From positions 1-64,000 of the forward strand of contig CAIQWJ010000041.1 in NCBI GenBank assembly GCA_903875575.1: a stretch of DNA of 64,000 nt, in the 5' to 3' direction. The translations under genes and the position numbers were made by a program. Below the pieces are notes generated by a model that made no database searches, had not been told where the DNA came from, and saw nothing but the letters and a program-made list of their open reading frames with translations. This DNA is from an uncultured Acidobacteriia bacterium (GTDB lineage Bacteria; Acidobacteriota; Terriglobia; Bryobacterales; Bryobacteraceae). Positions 27,146-36,472 of the stretch are shown one piece after another. Within the stretch, counting starts at the first letter, position 1; each line of letters begins with the position of its first letter.

Positions 27146-27794
27146 GATCCTGGCATTCCTTTTCGATATGGACGGCGTCATCCTCGATTCCAATCCACTG
27201 CACCGCGAGTCGTGGGCTGAGTACAACCGTCGCCAAGGCGTAGAGACGACGGAGGCCATGCAGCAGCGCATGTATGGCAAGCGCAATGACATGATCGTGC
27301 GCGATTACCTTGGCCAGCACCTGACCGACGAAGAGGTCTTTTTTCACGGTGCAGCCAAAGAGGCGCTGTACCGTGAAATGCTGGCCCCGAAATTTCAGGA
27401 AACCCTGGTGCCGGGCCTGGTAGACTTTCTGGAGCGACATAAAAACATCCCCAAGGCGGTTGCCACCAACGCGGAAGCGCCGAATGTCGAATTCGTGCTG
27501 AGGGAAGGGAAGCTGGACCGGTTCTTCCTGGCTGCCGTCAACGGCCAGCAGGTACCGAACGCCAAGCCGCATCCTGATGTCTACCTGCGCGCGGCGGAAC
27601 TCATCGGCATCCCTCCTGCCAATTGCGTAGTCTTCGAAGACTCCCACGGAGGCGTCGCAGCCGGGCTCGCGGCAGGTATGCGAGTGATCGGCATCACTAC
27701 CACATATGCCGCCCTTCCCGGCACCTCTTTACTGGTTCGGGACTTCAACGATCCGGCTCTGGAAGCCTGGCTGACGCTGGAAATGCAGAGATAA
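27138..27794 (+). CDS. HAD-family sugar phosphatase / beta-phosphoglucomutase-like
   Basis: A 218-residue HAD-superfamily hydrolase. [14 protein letters not shown] (residues about 9-22) carries the nucleophile Asp and the second Asp, AVATNAEAP is motif II, and [17 protein letters not shown] plus [17 protein letters not shown] give motifs III and IV. The cap domain is of the helical C1 type, as in beta-phosphoglucomutases and sugar phosphatases. The GTG start overlaps cutA, implying coupled translation. Substrate not assignable. Confidence 0.85.
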   Translation: MAEILAFLFDMDGVILDSNPLHRESWAEYNRRQGVETTEAMQQRMYGKRNDMIVRDYLGQHLTDEEVFFHGAAKEALYREMLAPKFQETLVPGLVDFLERHKNIPKAVATNAEAPNVEFVLREGKLDRFFLAAVNGQQVPNAKPHPDVYLRAAELIGIPPANCVVFEDSHGGVAAGLAAGMRVIGITTTYAALPGTSLLVRDFNDPALEAWLTLEMQR

Positions 27795-27836
27795 TCTCCC
27801 TCAGGCAAAAGGATTTCCGGGTTCGTTCGTATTCTT

Positions 27837-27868
27837 TTGACCTTCGCCTCGCTTTCGTGTGCTACACT
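27837..27868 (+). promoter_or_regulatory. rpsO: Candidate promoter of rpsO-pnp
   Basis: TTGACC (27837-27842) and TACACT (27863-27868) in the gap before rpsO. The spacer is 20 bp, longer than ideal, but the -10 is extended (TGC before it), which relaxes the need for a good -35. It lies about 50 bases before the rpsO ATG. Confidence 0.4.
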
Positions 27869-27916
27869 GTCATTGATACTAAACGAGAAAGAACAAGAAG
27901 GAGTAGCAACCCCCGG

Positions 27917-28186
27917 ATGGCATTGGCGGCAGAAGCAAAAAAGAAGATCGTAACCGGTAATCAGACTCACAAGTCGGATACAGGTTCACCGGAAGTGCAG
28001 ATCGCACTGTTGAGCACGCGTATCGCTCAATTGACCGACCATTTCAAATCTCATAAGAAGGATCATTCTTCGCGGCGTGGTCTGTTGACCCTCGTGGCGA
28101 AGCGCCGCCGTTTATTGACATATCTGAAGCGCACCAGCCCGGATCGTTATAAAGCGGTTCTGCTGAAGCTTTCGATCCGTCACTAA
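27917..28186 (+). CDS. rpsO: 30S ribosomal protein S15
   Basis: An 89-residue protein, the standard S15 length. [20 protein letters not shown] and [18 protein letters not shown] are the conserved 16S-binding regions; the ending [13 protein letters not shown] is also typical. The ATG at 27917 is the family start ([10 protein letters not shown]), with AAGGAG 13 bases upstream, a rather long spacing. It is followed by pnp, the arrangement conserved in many bacteria. Confidence 0.96.
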   Translation: MALAAEAKKKIVTGNQTHKSDTGSPEVQIALLSTRIAQLTDHFKSHKKDHSSRRGLLTLVAKRRRLLTYLKRTSPDRYKAVLLKLSIRH

Positions 28187-28212
28187 TTTTTGTCAGGGTC
28201 CAATTACTCGAA

Positions 28213-28429
28213 GCGCCTGGTCCGAAAACGCTGAACCGCTGGCTGTTCGGCTTGAAACCAGGCGCATTCGCACGTCCTCTCTGCGGGGCTGCGAAACTAC
28301 GGCTGATCGCTTTTCTGCGGTCGGAAGTATCCTCCTTTTCAATTCCCTCGAATAGTTCAAGATAGCTGTGCTGCCGGTGTTTAACCCGGTGCGCGGCAGA
28401 TTAAGGATAGCCGGGGAATGTAACCCGGC
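28213..28429 (+). promoter_or_regulatory. pnp: Structured rpsO-pnp intercistronic region / pnp leader
   Basis: The 255 bases between rpsO and pnp contain three stem-loops. One pairs gcgcctggt (28213-28221) with accaggcgc (28257-28265), one pairs ctgccg (28371-28376) with cggcag (28394-28399), and one pairs gccggg (28410-28415) with cccggc (28424-28429). The last ends 12 bases before the pnp ATG. No Shine-Dalgarno sequence is visible before the ATG. In E. coli the pnp leader is cut by RNase III and represses pnp through PNPase itself; the layout here would allow something similar, but this is inference. Confidence 0.45.
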
Positions 28430-28441
28430 AACGAACGATAG

Positions 28442-30547
28442 ATGAATATACAAACAGTTGAAGTGGATCTCGACGGTCGCAAGTTAACCATTGAGACCGG
28501 CAAGATTGCCAAACAGTCCAGCGGCAGCGTAGTCGTGCGATTTGGCGATTCGGTTGTCCTTGTGAGCGCCTGCATGGCGCCGAAACCGAAACCGAACCAG
28601 TCCTTCTTCCCCCTCACTTGCGATTACCGTGAATACACGTACTCCGCAGGTAAGATTCCCGGCGGCTACATCAAGCGCGAAGGGCGTATGTCCGAAAAGG
28701 AAACGCTCACCAGTCGCATGATTGACCGGCCGTTGCGCCCCCTGTTCCCGGAAGGTTTCCTCAACGAAACCCAGATTATTGCGTTCGTGCTTTCGGCGGA
28801 TCCCGATAACGACCCTGGCATTCTCGCCATCGTCGGTGCTGGTGCGGCCCTCGCCATCTCCGATATCCCCTTTAGCCACATCGTCAGCGGCGTTCGCGTT
28901 GGCATGGTGGACGGCAAGTACATTGCAAACCCCACCTACGAAGAAAGCCGCGCCGCTAAGCTCAACATCACTGTTGCAGCCACGCCCGATGGCATCTGCA
29001 TGGTGGAATCCGGCGCTCAGGAAGTTTCGGAAAGCGAGATTCTGGGCGCTCTGGACTTCGGTCACGATTGCGTCAAGCAGATCGCCTCCGCCGTGAAGCA
29101 GTTGGTTGCCGTATCCGGCAAGACCAAGAAAGTCTTCGTGGCTCCGGAACTGAACAAGGAACTCTACGCGACGATCGAGAAGAAGATCCGCGTGGAACTC
29201 ACCGACGCTCTGGATACCAAAAAGTACGCCAAGCTCGAAAGCTATGCCCGCATTGACGCCGCGCACGACGCCGCCCTTGCCGACATTCCTGAAGAACAGA
29301 AGGCGGAAGCCAACGAAATCTTCAAGAGCCTGAAGGAACGCATCTTCCGCGACGAAATGCTCGGTTCGCATCGCCGTCCGGATGGCCGTAAGTTCGACGA
29401 AGTCCGCGACATTTGGGGCGAAGCCGGCCTGCTGCCGCGCACGCACGGTTCCGCGCTCTTCACTCGTGGCGAAACACAGGCACTGGTCACCGTCACCCTT
29501 GGTACCAAGGACGACGAACAGCGCATCGAACTGCTGGAAGCGGGCGAATACTTCAAGCGCTTCATGCTGCACTACAACTTCCCGCCGTTCAGCGTCGGCG
29601 AAGTCGGCTTCATGCGCGGCGCGGGCCGTCGCGAAATCGGGCACGGTGCTCTGGCCGAACGCGCCGTTCAGGCAGTGATCCCGGATCAGGATAAGTTCCC
29701 CTACACGCTTCGCGTGGTGAGCGACATTCTGGAATCGAACGGTTCCAGCTCCATGGCCAGCGTTTGCGGCGCCAGTATGGCTCTGATGGATGCCGGGGTG
29801 CCTCTGACGGCAGCGGTTTCCGGCGTTGCCATGGGTCTGGTTAAGGAAGGCGACAAGTACGCCATCCTTACCGACATCGCGGGCGCTGAAGATCACTACG
29901 GTGACATGGATTTCAAGGTTGCCGGCACCAGAAACGGCATCACCGCGCTCCAGATGGATATTAAGGTTCCGAACGTCACTTCATCCCTGATGAAGGAAGC
30001 GCTCGAACAGGCCCGCCAGGGCCGTCTTCACATCCTGGACGAGATGGACAAGGTGATCAGTTCGGGCCGCGGTGAAATGTCGCCCCATGCCCCCCGCATC
30101 TACACCATGAAGATCCCTGTCGACAAGATCCGTGACGTCATCGGACCGGGCGGCAAGGTCATCCGTGGCATCATCGAGCAGACCGGCGTCAAGATTGACG
30201 TTGAGGACGATGGCACCATTCACGTGGCGTCGAGCGATCCGGTGGCCTCCAACAAGGCCCTGCAGATCATTCGCGACCTCACGGCGTCCGCCGAAATGGG
30301 CAAAACCTACCTCGGCAAAGTGGTCCGGATCGTCGACTTTGGCGCGTTCGTGGAAATCTTCCCCGGTACCGACGGCTTGCTGCACATCAGCGAGATCGCC
30401 GAGAGCCGCGTGAAGGAAGTCCGCGACGAACTGAAAGAGGATGACCAGATTCTGGTGAAAGTGATCGGCCTCGAAGGCAACAAGATCAAGCTCAGCCGCA
30501 AGGCCGTTCTCAAGGAACAGCGCGAAAAACTCAAGGCCGCCGAGTAA
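28442..30547 (+). CDS. pnp: Polyribonucleotide nucleotidyltransferase (PNPase)
   Basis: A 701-residue phosphorolytic 3'-5' exoribonuclease, trimeric, part of RNA turnover. Two RNase PH domains are present, with RPLRPLFPEGF in the first and FPPFSVGEVGFMRGAGRREIGHG in the second, separated by the helical domain. A KH domain follows (DVIGPGGKVIRGIIEQTGVKIDVEDDGTI, about 565-600), then an S1 domain (GKTYLGKVVRIVDFGAFVEIFPGTDGLLHISEIA, about 620-690). All domains are complete. A strong terminator closes the transcript 23 bases after the stop. Confidence 0.97.
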   Translation: MNIQTVEVDLDGRKLTIETGKIAKQSSGSVVVRFGDSVVLVSACMAPKPKPNQSFFPLTCDYREYTYSAGKIPGGYIKREGRMSEKETLTSRMIDRPLRPLFPEGFLNETQIIAFVLSADPDNDPGILAIVGAGAALAISDIPFSHIVSGVRVGMVDGKYIANPTYEESRAAKLNITVAATPDGICMVESGAQEVSESEILGALDFGHDCVKQIASAVKQLVAVSGKTKKVFVAPELNKELYATIEKKIRVELTDALDTKKYAKLESYARIDAAHDAALADIPEEQKAEANEIFKSLKERIFRDEMLGSHRRPDGRKFDEVRDIWGEAGLLPRTHGSALFTRGETQALVTVTLGTKDDEQRIELLEAGEYFKRFMLHYNFPPFSVGEVGFMRGAGRREIGHGALAERAVQAVIPDQDKFPYTLRVVSDILESNGSSSMASVCGASMALMDAGVPLTAAVSGVAMGLVKEGDKYAILTDIAGAEDHYGDMDFKVAGTRNGITALQMDIKVPNVTSSLMKEALEQARQGRLHILDEMDKVISSGRGEMSPHAPRIYTMKIPVDKIRDVIGPGGKVIRGIIEQTGVKIDVEDDGTIHVASSDPVASNKALQIIRDLTASAEMGKTYLGKVVRIVDFGAFVEIFPGTDGLLHISEIAESRVKEVRDELKEDDQILVKVIGLEGNKIKLSRKAVLKEQREKLKAAE

Positions 30548-30570
30548 CCTCTCGAGCAGCTGAAGTAAGA

Positions 30571-30609
30571 GAAACGCCCCGCCGGGTCACCGTGCGGGGC
30601 GTTTCTTTT
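30571..30609. terminator. Bidirectional intrinsic terminator between pnp and the PQQ dehydrogenase gene
   Basis: A 12-bp perfect stem, gaaacgccccgc (30571-30582) with gcggggcgtttc (30594-30605), an 11-base loop and TTTT (30606-30609). On the minus strand the same stem is followed by a pyrimidine-rich tail, so it can serve both convergent genes. Confidence 0.85.
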
Positions 30610-30625
30610 GATCCGAATGGATGCG

Positions 30626-32641
30626 CTACGGCAGCTTGTAAGCCACGAGTTCGCTCGGAACTCCGGTCCCGCCGATCGCCAGTACCAGATACTGTTTCCC
30701 GTTGAGCATGTAAGTCATCGGCGATCCCGTTTGTGGCGCTGGCATCGCCACAGCACCGGCATCCTTGCCTGATACTTTGTCATAGGCGCGCAGCATGGCC
30801 CCACGTTCCCCGTTCGGCATGGTGAAGAAGCCCGCCTCACCCGCAATCAGCAGCGACTTCGTCACCAGCGTGCCGATCATCCCCACCCGTCCCGTACGCG
30901 GGATCGTCAGGCCTTTCAGCGCCGGACTGTTCCGAACCACGTCCGGAGTCTCGCCATGCGCGATCTGCCAGAGGATCTCCCCCTTATTCATGTCGATGGC
31001 GCTGATCCGTCCGTAAGGTGGCTTCACCAGAGGCATGCCCTGCACCGTAATCCCGCCGCGTCCTCCACCGCCACCACCGCCGCGGCCTCCACGGCCACCA
31101 GTTGCCGGTGCTGCATTCCCCTGTACATACGCGATGTCCGGAGGATTCGCCCCCGACGGTGGCAGCAGCCCAAACGGCGCAATTTCCGTCTGCGAAAACA
31201 CATAAAGGATGTGAGTCTCCGGGTCGTACGACCCTCCCGGCCAATTCGTGCCGCCGTTGGGCGGCCCGAGCGCAAGGGTCGCCAGTGGACCTTCCGCCTT
31301 ACTGACCACCGGTGGCGTAAACGCCGGTCCCAGTTTGTAGTGCGAAACGATCTCTTCCGCCTGCTTTCGTAGCTCCGGAGTGAAATCGATCAGGTCGTCG
31401 ATAGTCACTCCCTGCCGGTCGTATGCTGCTGGTTTAGTCGGGAAAGGCTGGGTCGGCGAATACCACTCCCCCGGTACGTCGCCTTTCGGAACAGGCCGCT
31501 CTTCAATTGGCCAGACCGGCTTTCCCGTCACGCGGTCAAAAGTGTAGAGAAGGGCCTGCTTGGTCGGCTGAGCCACTGCTTTAATGAGCTGCCCGTTAAC
31601 GTTGATATCAATCAACATAGGCGCACAGGGAATATCCATATCCCAGATGCCATGGTGTACCAGTTGGTAATGCCACTTCCGCACGCCGGTCTTCAGATCC
31701 AGCGCCACCAGTGTCTCGCCAAACAGCCCATTACCTGGCCGATGCCCGCCGTAAAAATCGCTCGTCGGAAGCTCCACTGGCAGATAAACCAATCCGAGCG
31801 CCTCATCCACCGAGATCTGCCCCCAGACGCCGGTATTACCGGTGTAGGTGGCGGAATCATTCAACCAGGTGTCATAGCCAAATTCGCCGGGTTTGGGAAT
31901 CGTGTGGAAGATCCAGAGACGCTTCCCGGTCTTAGCGTCGAAGCCCCGAACGTAACCCTTCACGTTGGTCTTGCCGGTCTTCGGGATGTTGCCGTTGCTG
32001 TGCAGGGCCCCCACCACCACGATGTCGCCAGCCACCACCGGCGTGGAATTCAGCCCGATATCGGCTGTGTCGATATCCATCACCTGGTCGTCGTCCTGCT
32101 TCAGGTCGATGAGGCCATTCTGCCCGAAGCTCGATACCGGCATCCCGGTCTTCGCATCCAGAGCAACCAGTTGGTAGCCCAGAGTCACATACAGGATCCG
32201 TTCTTCTTTCCCGTCGGTCCAGTACGCCAGTCCGCGGCCGGAAAGTTGGTGTGGCGCGTTCACCCCACGCGCGCCCTCCCGTTCGCTGTGAACCCAAAGC
32301 TGTTCGCCCGTTGCGGCGTCAAGCGCCACCACGGCCCTTCGCGTGCCGCCCGTGGAATACAGCACGCCCTTGACCATGAGCGGAGTGCTCTCCAGATTGG
32401 TCTCCACGCGGGGGCCCAGATTGGCCGTGCTGAAGCGCCAGGCCACCTGCAGCTTATCGAAATTCTGCGCGTTGATCTGTTCAAGCGCGGCATATCGCGT
32501 ATTCGCCAGGTCGCCGCCGTAGGTACTCCAGTCGCCATTCTTCGCTCCGGACTGTGCGCGTCCGGTCGTCGTGACCGCGAATAACAGCATGGCTGCCCCG
32601 GCGGCGGTTCCCGTGATGTTTCGCAATAGGGATTTCTTCAT
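30626..32641 (-). CDS. Exported PQQ-dependent dehydrogenase (glucose/alcohol type)
   Basis: A 671-residue periplasmic quinoprotein. The ATG at 32641 starts a signal peptide (MKKSLLRNITGTAAGAAMLLFAVTTTGRA). Beta-propeller repeats begin with DWSTYGGDLANTRYAAL, and the segment VNAPHQLSGRGLAYW is typical of PQQ glucose-dehydrogenase-like enzymes. QLVHHGIWDMDIPCAPMLID and GTNWPGGSYDPE are further conserved blades. A Gly/Arg-rich insertion (about residues 525-540) interrupts a late blade. The five N-terminal membrane helices of E. coli Gcd are absent, so electrons would go to a soluble or membrane partner. Substrate is not certain. Confidence 0.85.
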   Translation of the reverse strand: MKKSLLRNITGTAAGAAMLLFAVTTTGRAQSGAKNGDWSTYGGDLANTRYAALEQINAQNFDKLQVAWRFSTANLGPRVETNLESTPLMVKGVLYSTGGTRRAVVALDAATGEQLWVHSEREGARGVNAPHQLSGRGLAYWTDGKEERILYVTLGYQLVALDAKTGMPVSSFGQNGLIDLKQDDDQVMDIDTADIGLNSTPVVAGDIVVVGALHSNGNIPKTGKTNVKGYVRGFDAKTGKRLWIFHTIPKPGEFGYDTWLNDSATYTGNTGVWGQISVDEALGLVYLPVELPTSDFYGGHRPGNGLFGETLVALDLKTGVRKWHYQLVHHGIWDMDIPCAPMLIDINVNGQLIKAVAQPTKQALLYTFDRVTGKPVWPIEERPVPKGDVPGEWYSPTQPFPTKPAAYDRQGVTIDDLIDFTPELRKQAEEIVSHYKLGPAFTPPVVSKAEGPLATLALGPPNGGTNWPGGSYDPETHILYVFSQTEIAPFGLLPPSGANPPDIAYVQGNAAPATGGRGGRGGGGGGGRGGITVQGMPLVKPPYGRISAIDMNKGEILWQIAHGETPDVVRNSPALKGLTIPRTGRVGMIGTLVTKSLLIAGEAGFFTMPNGERGAMLRAYDKVSGKDAGAVAMPAPQTGSPMTYMLNGKQYLVLAIGGTGVPSELVAYKLP

Positions 32642-32743
32642 GGCCTGTTTTCCTTGTAACAACAATACTCCACACCGGGCATCACAGTCGCCCCCGCCAC
32701 GCGCATGCCTCACACTTCCCGGAGGTTTGTCGCAACTGAAACC

Positions 32744-32769
32744 GAATTGTCACAATTCGCCTGTACACT
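32744..32769 (+). promoter_or_regulatory. 15-bp palindrome next to a TACACT box
   Basis: GAATTGT-C-ACAATTC (32744-32758) is a perfect 7-1-7 inverted repeat, followed 5 bases later by TACACT (32764-32769), a plausible -10 for the histidine kinase gene whose GTG is at 32782. The short leader would leave little room for a ribosome site. The palindrome sits where a -35 or repressor site would be, between the divergent PQQ dehydrogenase and kinase genes. Confidence 0.35.
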
Positions 32770-32781
32770 GAATCGCGTCCA

Positions 32782-34167
32782 GTGGCTACTTCTATCCGTA
32801 TTCGTCTCTTCGTCACCTGCTTTCTGTTGCTCGGTTTGATCGCCCTGATTGTCGATCTCAGTCAATCCATCAACCGTGTCGTACTCTCGGTTCTGGAGCT
32901 TTCTCTGTGCCTGGGCGGTTCGGCCCTGATGACTTCCATACTCTATCGTGCATTGACCTGGCGTATCCAGCGCCTGCGCGAGTTCACCGATAACCTTCTG
33001 GACGCCGACCGTACCGAATCGCCACTACCTGCCGAAGATTATGCGACCCACGCCCTGAATCAATCCCTTCGACGCATGGCGGGTCGGATTCACGAACTCG
33101 TGGAACGCCTCAGCCACGAATCCAATCGGCTGGATGCGATTCTCAAAAGCATGGGAGAGGGGGTTTTAGCCGTCGATCACCAGATGCGCGTCCAGTTCGC
33201 CAACCAGGCACTTGAGACTGTGCTCGGGTTACGGGTCCCGGTGGAACGCGATACGCCGCTGGTCGGCGTGGTGCGTGACCCTGCATTTCTCGCGCTGATC
33301 GCCGGGGTTGTCTCATCCGGCGCTCCCGCTACCTGCCGCCTCCAGTTTCAGGGTGGAGACTCGGCTGTTTTCGAAGCTCATGCCTCTCCCTTCGCGGTTC
33401 CGCCCCATCAGGGCGCTCTCGTGATACTGCACGATATTACCGGCATTGAACGCCTGGAGCGCGTCCGCAAGGACTTCGTCGCCAATGTTTCCCATGAACT
33501 GAGAACCCCCCTGGCTGCCATCCGTGGGTATGCCGAAACCCTGCTGGGTGGCGCTCTGGAAGACCCTGGCCACAATCGACGCTTTGTCGAGATCATTCAG
33601 GCACAAGCCATTCGCCTGAACAACATCGCCACCGATCTGCTTACTCTTTCTGATTTGGAATCCGGACGGAAAGATGCCGAACCGGGTCCCGTTTCGCTGG
33701 TCGACTCTGTGAATACAGCGCTGCTCACGGTGGAAACCGAAGCCCGGATTCGCGGCGTAAATCTGGTTCGCGGCATGGTCCGCGACGCCATTGTGACCGG
33801 CCATGCCATCCGCCTGGAGCAGGCACTCGTCAATCTTTTGGATAACGCGGTAAAGTTCAACAAGCCGGGCGGGGAAGTCCGCATCGATGCCGGGCCCGGC
33901 ACTCATGCGCAGCAGGATCGAATCGTCATTTCGGTTTCCGATACCGGAACCGGCATCCCGTCCTCGGATTTACCCCGCATTTTTGAACGCTTCTATAGGG
34001 TCGACAAAGCACGCTCGCGTGAGGTGGGCGGTACGGGTCTGGGATTATCGATAGTGAAGCATGTAGTAGAGCGAATGGAAGGAACCATCGGAGTGGAGAG
34101 CCGCCTGGGTCAGGGCTCCACCTTTACGATTACGTTCCCGGCGGGGCGTGGCTCCCGCGCGGCATGA
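32782..34167 (+). CDS. PhoR-like sensor histidine kinase
   Basis: A 461-residue inner-membrane kinase. Two hydrophobic segments (about 8-26 and 34-56) leave almost no periplasmic loop, so the signal is probably internal or membrane-borne. A HAMP-like linker (57-115) is followed by a PAS domain (about 117-222). The HisKA box DFVANVSHELRTPLAAIRGY has the phospho-acceptor His238. The ATPase domain shows NLLDNAVKFN (N box), SDTGTGIP (G1) and GGTGLGLSIVKH (G2). No response regulator gene is adjacent; ppk1 follows 28 bases later. By type and neighbour it may belong to phosphate control, which is inference. Confidence 0.9.
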   Translation: MATSIRIRLFVTCFLLLGLIALIVDLSQSINRVVLSVLELSLCLGGSALMTSILYRALTWRIQRLREFTDNLLDADRTESPLPAEDYATHALNQSLRRMAGRIHELVERLSHESNRLDAILKSMGEGVLAVDHQMRVQFANQALETVLGLRVPVERDTPLVGVVRDPAFLALIAGVVSSGAPATCRLQFQGGDSAVFEAHASPFAVPPHQGALVILHDITGIERLERVRKDFVANVSHELRTPLAAIRGYAETLLGGALEDPGHNRRFVEIIQAQAIRLNNIATDLLTLSDLESGRKDAEPGPVSLVDSVNTALLTVETEARIRGVNLVRGMVRDAIVTGHAIRLEQALVNLLDNAVKFNKPGGEVRIDAGPGTHAQQDRIVISVSDTGTGIPSSDLPRIFERFYRVDKARSREVGGTGLGLSIVKHVVERMEGTIGVESRLGQGSTFTITFPAGRGSRAA

Positions 34168-34195
34168 TTCCTTCGCAACTTAGCGCTCAGGAACG

Positions 34196-36391
34196 GTGAA
34201 AGCAGTGGCAACTTTGGACACAAAGCAGAAACACGGGGCGAATCAGGCCCCTGGGCAGAAGGCATCCCGCCCAAAATCTTCGGCAACCTCGCCGAAAACA
34301 GCACGGGACAAGATCTCAACCCTGCCTCCCGAGCCATCCCTCGACGATCCCGCATTCTATTTCAACCGGGAACTGAGCCTGCTTGAATTTCAGCGACGTG
34401 TCCTCGATGAAGCCCGTGATGTCCGTAACAAGCTCCTGGAACGAGTAAAATTTCTGGCGATTGTCAGCTCCAATCTGGACGAGTTTTTCATGATCCGTCT
34501 GGCCGCGCTCAAGCAGAAGCAAAAGGCCGGCAATCAGGACCTCAGTATCGACGGCAAGACCGTGGCCCAGCAACTCTCCGCCGTGCGGGCCAACGTCGGG
34601 GGGCTCATCCGCGAGATCTACGATTGCTTCCACAAGCAATTGGTGCCCGGTCTCTCCCGCGCGGGGATTCGGATCGTCACCTGGGACTCGCTCGACCCGC
34701 GCGAGCGCGAAGCCGTCACCGCGTACTACAAAGAAACCGTGTTTCCGGTTCTGACGCCCCTGGCTGTTGATACTGGCCGTCCTTTCCCGCATATTTCGAA
34801 TCTCAGCATGAATCTGGCGGTCGTGCTCAATGACACCGACGGTCGCGAACACTTCGCCCGGGTGAAAGTTCCGGAACGCCTGCCGCAGCTGGTCAGCGTC
34901 CCCGCGCGACCCACGGCCCGCAAAACAGAAGCTGTTAAGAAGTTCGTCTGGATCGAAGACGTGATTGCGGCCAATCTCGAAGGTCTGTTTCCCGGGCTGG
35001 AAGTTGTCGAGTCGTACCCGTTTCACGTGACCCGCGACGCCGAAGTCGCCATTAAGGAACTGGAAAGTGACGATCTGCTCGAATCCGTCGAAGAAGCCGT
35101 CTGGCGGCGTCGCTTCCGCAAACCAGTTCGCCTCCAGACCGACACCGGCATCTCCGGCCGCGTACTCCAAACCCTGGTTGAAAACCTCGGCGTGGACCCC
35201 GCCGACGTCTTCCGGGTTCGCGGTCCACTGGATCTGTCCCGCCTCCGTCAGCTTCCCTCGCTCGATCGCCCTGAACTGTGCGACCCACCCTTCGAACCCT
35301 TCATTCCGGAGATCTTTTCCTCCCATTCAGATGAAGACATGTTCTCTGTCATTCGCCGTGCGGATCGGCTGCTCCACCACCCCTACCATTCCTTCCAGCC
35401 CGTGGTCGACCTGCTGCGAAAGGCGGCGGTCGATCCTGACGTGCTCGCCATCAAGATGACGCTATACCGCGTGGGCAAGAACTCTCCCATCGTAAAAGCG
35501 CTCCTCGAAGCCATTGAGAACGGCAAACAGGTCGCCGTTCTGGTCGAACTCAAAGCTCGTTTTGACGAAGAGAGCAACATTGAATGGGCCCGGGCCCTCG
35601 AACGCGAGGGCGTCCACGTGGTTTACGGCCTCGTCGGGCTGAAAGTGCATTGCAAGATCGCCCTGATCGTGCGACGTGAGGCCGATGGCATCCGGCGTTA
35701 CGTGCATCTCGGGACGGGTAACTACAATCCGTTTACGGGCCGCCTTTACACGGATATCAGCCTTTTCAGCGCCAATGAGGAACTGGGTTCGGACGCCTCC
35801 GATCTGTTCAACCAATTGACCGGCTATTCCCATAAGGCAGACTTCCGCCGTCTCCTCGTGGCTCCGAAGACAATGCGGGAGAGTCTCGCGGACAAGGTCC
35901 GCCGTGAAATCGAATTGGGTCCGCGTGGCCACCTGATCTTCAAGACTAATGCGCTCGAAGACAAGGGGATGATCAGCCTGCTCTACGAGGCCTCTCGCGC
36001 CGGCGTTAAGATCGACCTGATTGTCCGCGGCCTTTGTTGCCTGCGCCCGGGAATCCCCGGGGTCAGCGAAAACATCACCGTGCGCAGCATCGTGGGCCGT
36101 TTCCTGGAGCACAGTCGTATCTATTACTTCGGCAATGATGGCAAGGAAGAGATCTATTCCGGCAGTGCAGATCTGATGCCGCGCAATCTCGATCGTCGTG
36201 TAGAACTGCTCTTCCCGATTCTGGACCCGAAGATCGTCCGCTACCTCAAAGACGTCGTAATCGATAAGTACCTGGCCGACACCCGTAAAGTACGGTTCTC
36301 CCGCGCCGATGGGACTTATGAAATTGGGCGCGGCGCCATGGATAGTCAGGCCTGGTTCGTCGCGCATCGTACCAAGACGCGGGAAGCCTGA
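34196..36391 (+). CDS. ppk1: Polyphosphate kinase 1
   Basis: A 731-residue enzyme making and degrading inorganic polyphosphate from ATP, membrane-associated. All four PPK1 domains appear. FNRELSLLEFQRRVLDEA starts the N domain, SSNLDEFFMIRL follows, and KVHCKIALIVRREADG and VHLGTGNYNPFTGRLYTDISLF flank the catalytic phospho-histidine region. The last part has FLEHSRIYYFGNDGKEEIYSGSADLMPRNLDRRVE. A low-complexity Lys/Ser/Pro-rich leader of about 50 residues precedes the conserved part; the start is GTG. It is probably co-transcribed with the kinase gene upstream. Confidence 0.96.
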   Translation: MKAVATLDTKQKHGANQAPGQKASRPKSSATSPKTARDKISTLPPEPSLDDPAFYFNRELSLLEFQRRVLDEARDVRNKLLERVKFLAIVSSNLDEFFMIRLAALKQKQKAGNQDLSIDGKTVAQQLSAVRANVGGLIREIYDCFHKQLVPGLSRAGIRIVTWDSLDPREREAVTAYYKETVFPVLTPLAVDTGRPFPHISNLSMNLAVVLNDTDGREHFARVKVPERLPQLVSVPARPTARKTEAVKKFVWIEDVIAANLEGLFPGLEVVESYPFHVTRDAEVAIKELESDDLLESVEEAVWRRRFRKPVRLQTDTGISGRVLQTLVENLGVDPADVFRVRGPLDLSRLRQLPSLDRPELCDPPFEPFIPEIFSSHSDEDMFSVIRRADRLLHHPYHSFQPVVDLLRKAAVDPDVLAIKMTLYRVGKNSPIVKALLEAIENGKQVAVLVELKARFDEESNIEWARALEREGVHVVYGLVGLKVHCKIALIVRREADGIRRYVHLGTGNYNPFTGRLYTDISLFSANEELGSDASDLFNQLTGYSHKADFRRLLVAPKTMRESLADKVRREIELGPRGHLIFKTNALEDKGMISLLYEASRAGVKIDLIVRGLCCLRPGIPGVSENITVRSIVGRFLEHSRIYYFGNDGKEEIYSGSADLMPRNLDRRVELLFPILDPKIVRYLKDVVIDKYLADTRKVRFSRADGTYEIGRGAMDSQAWFVAHRTKTREA

Positions 36392-36472
36392 CGTTTCGTC
36401 AACCGGCGCTATCGATTCACCGCATTCACCACTCACAGGAGCTGGCAGACCAGCAGCGTCACTTTGGTGAGA

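Noticed and set aside
28484-29896. A 470-codon frame antisense to pnp
   Set aside because: It mirrors the codon pattern of pnp and has low-complexity His/Gly/Val composition typical of shadows.
31652-32584. A 310-codon plus-strand frame opposite the PQQ dehydrogenase gene
   Set aside because: The dehydrogenase is certain on the minus strand, and the antisense chain is rich in His, Arg and Pro without motifs.
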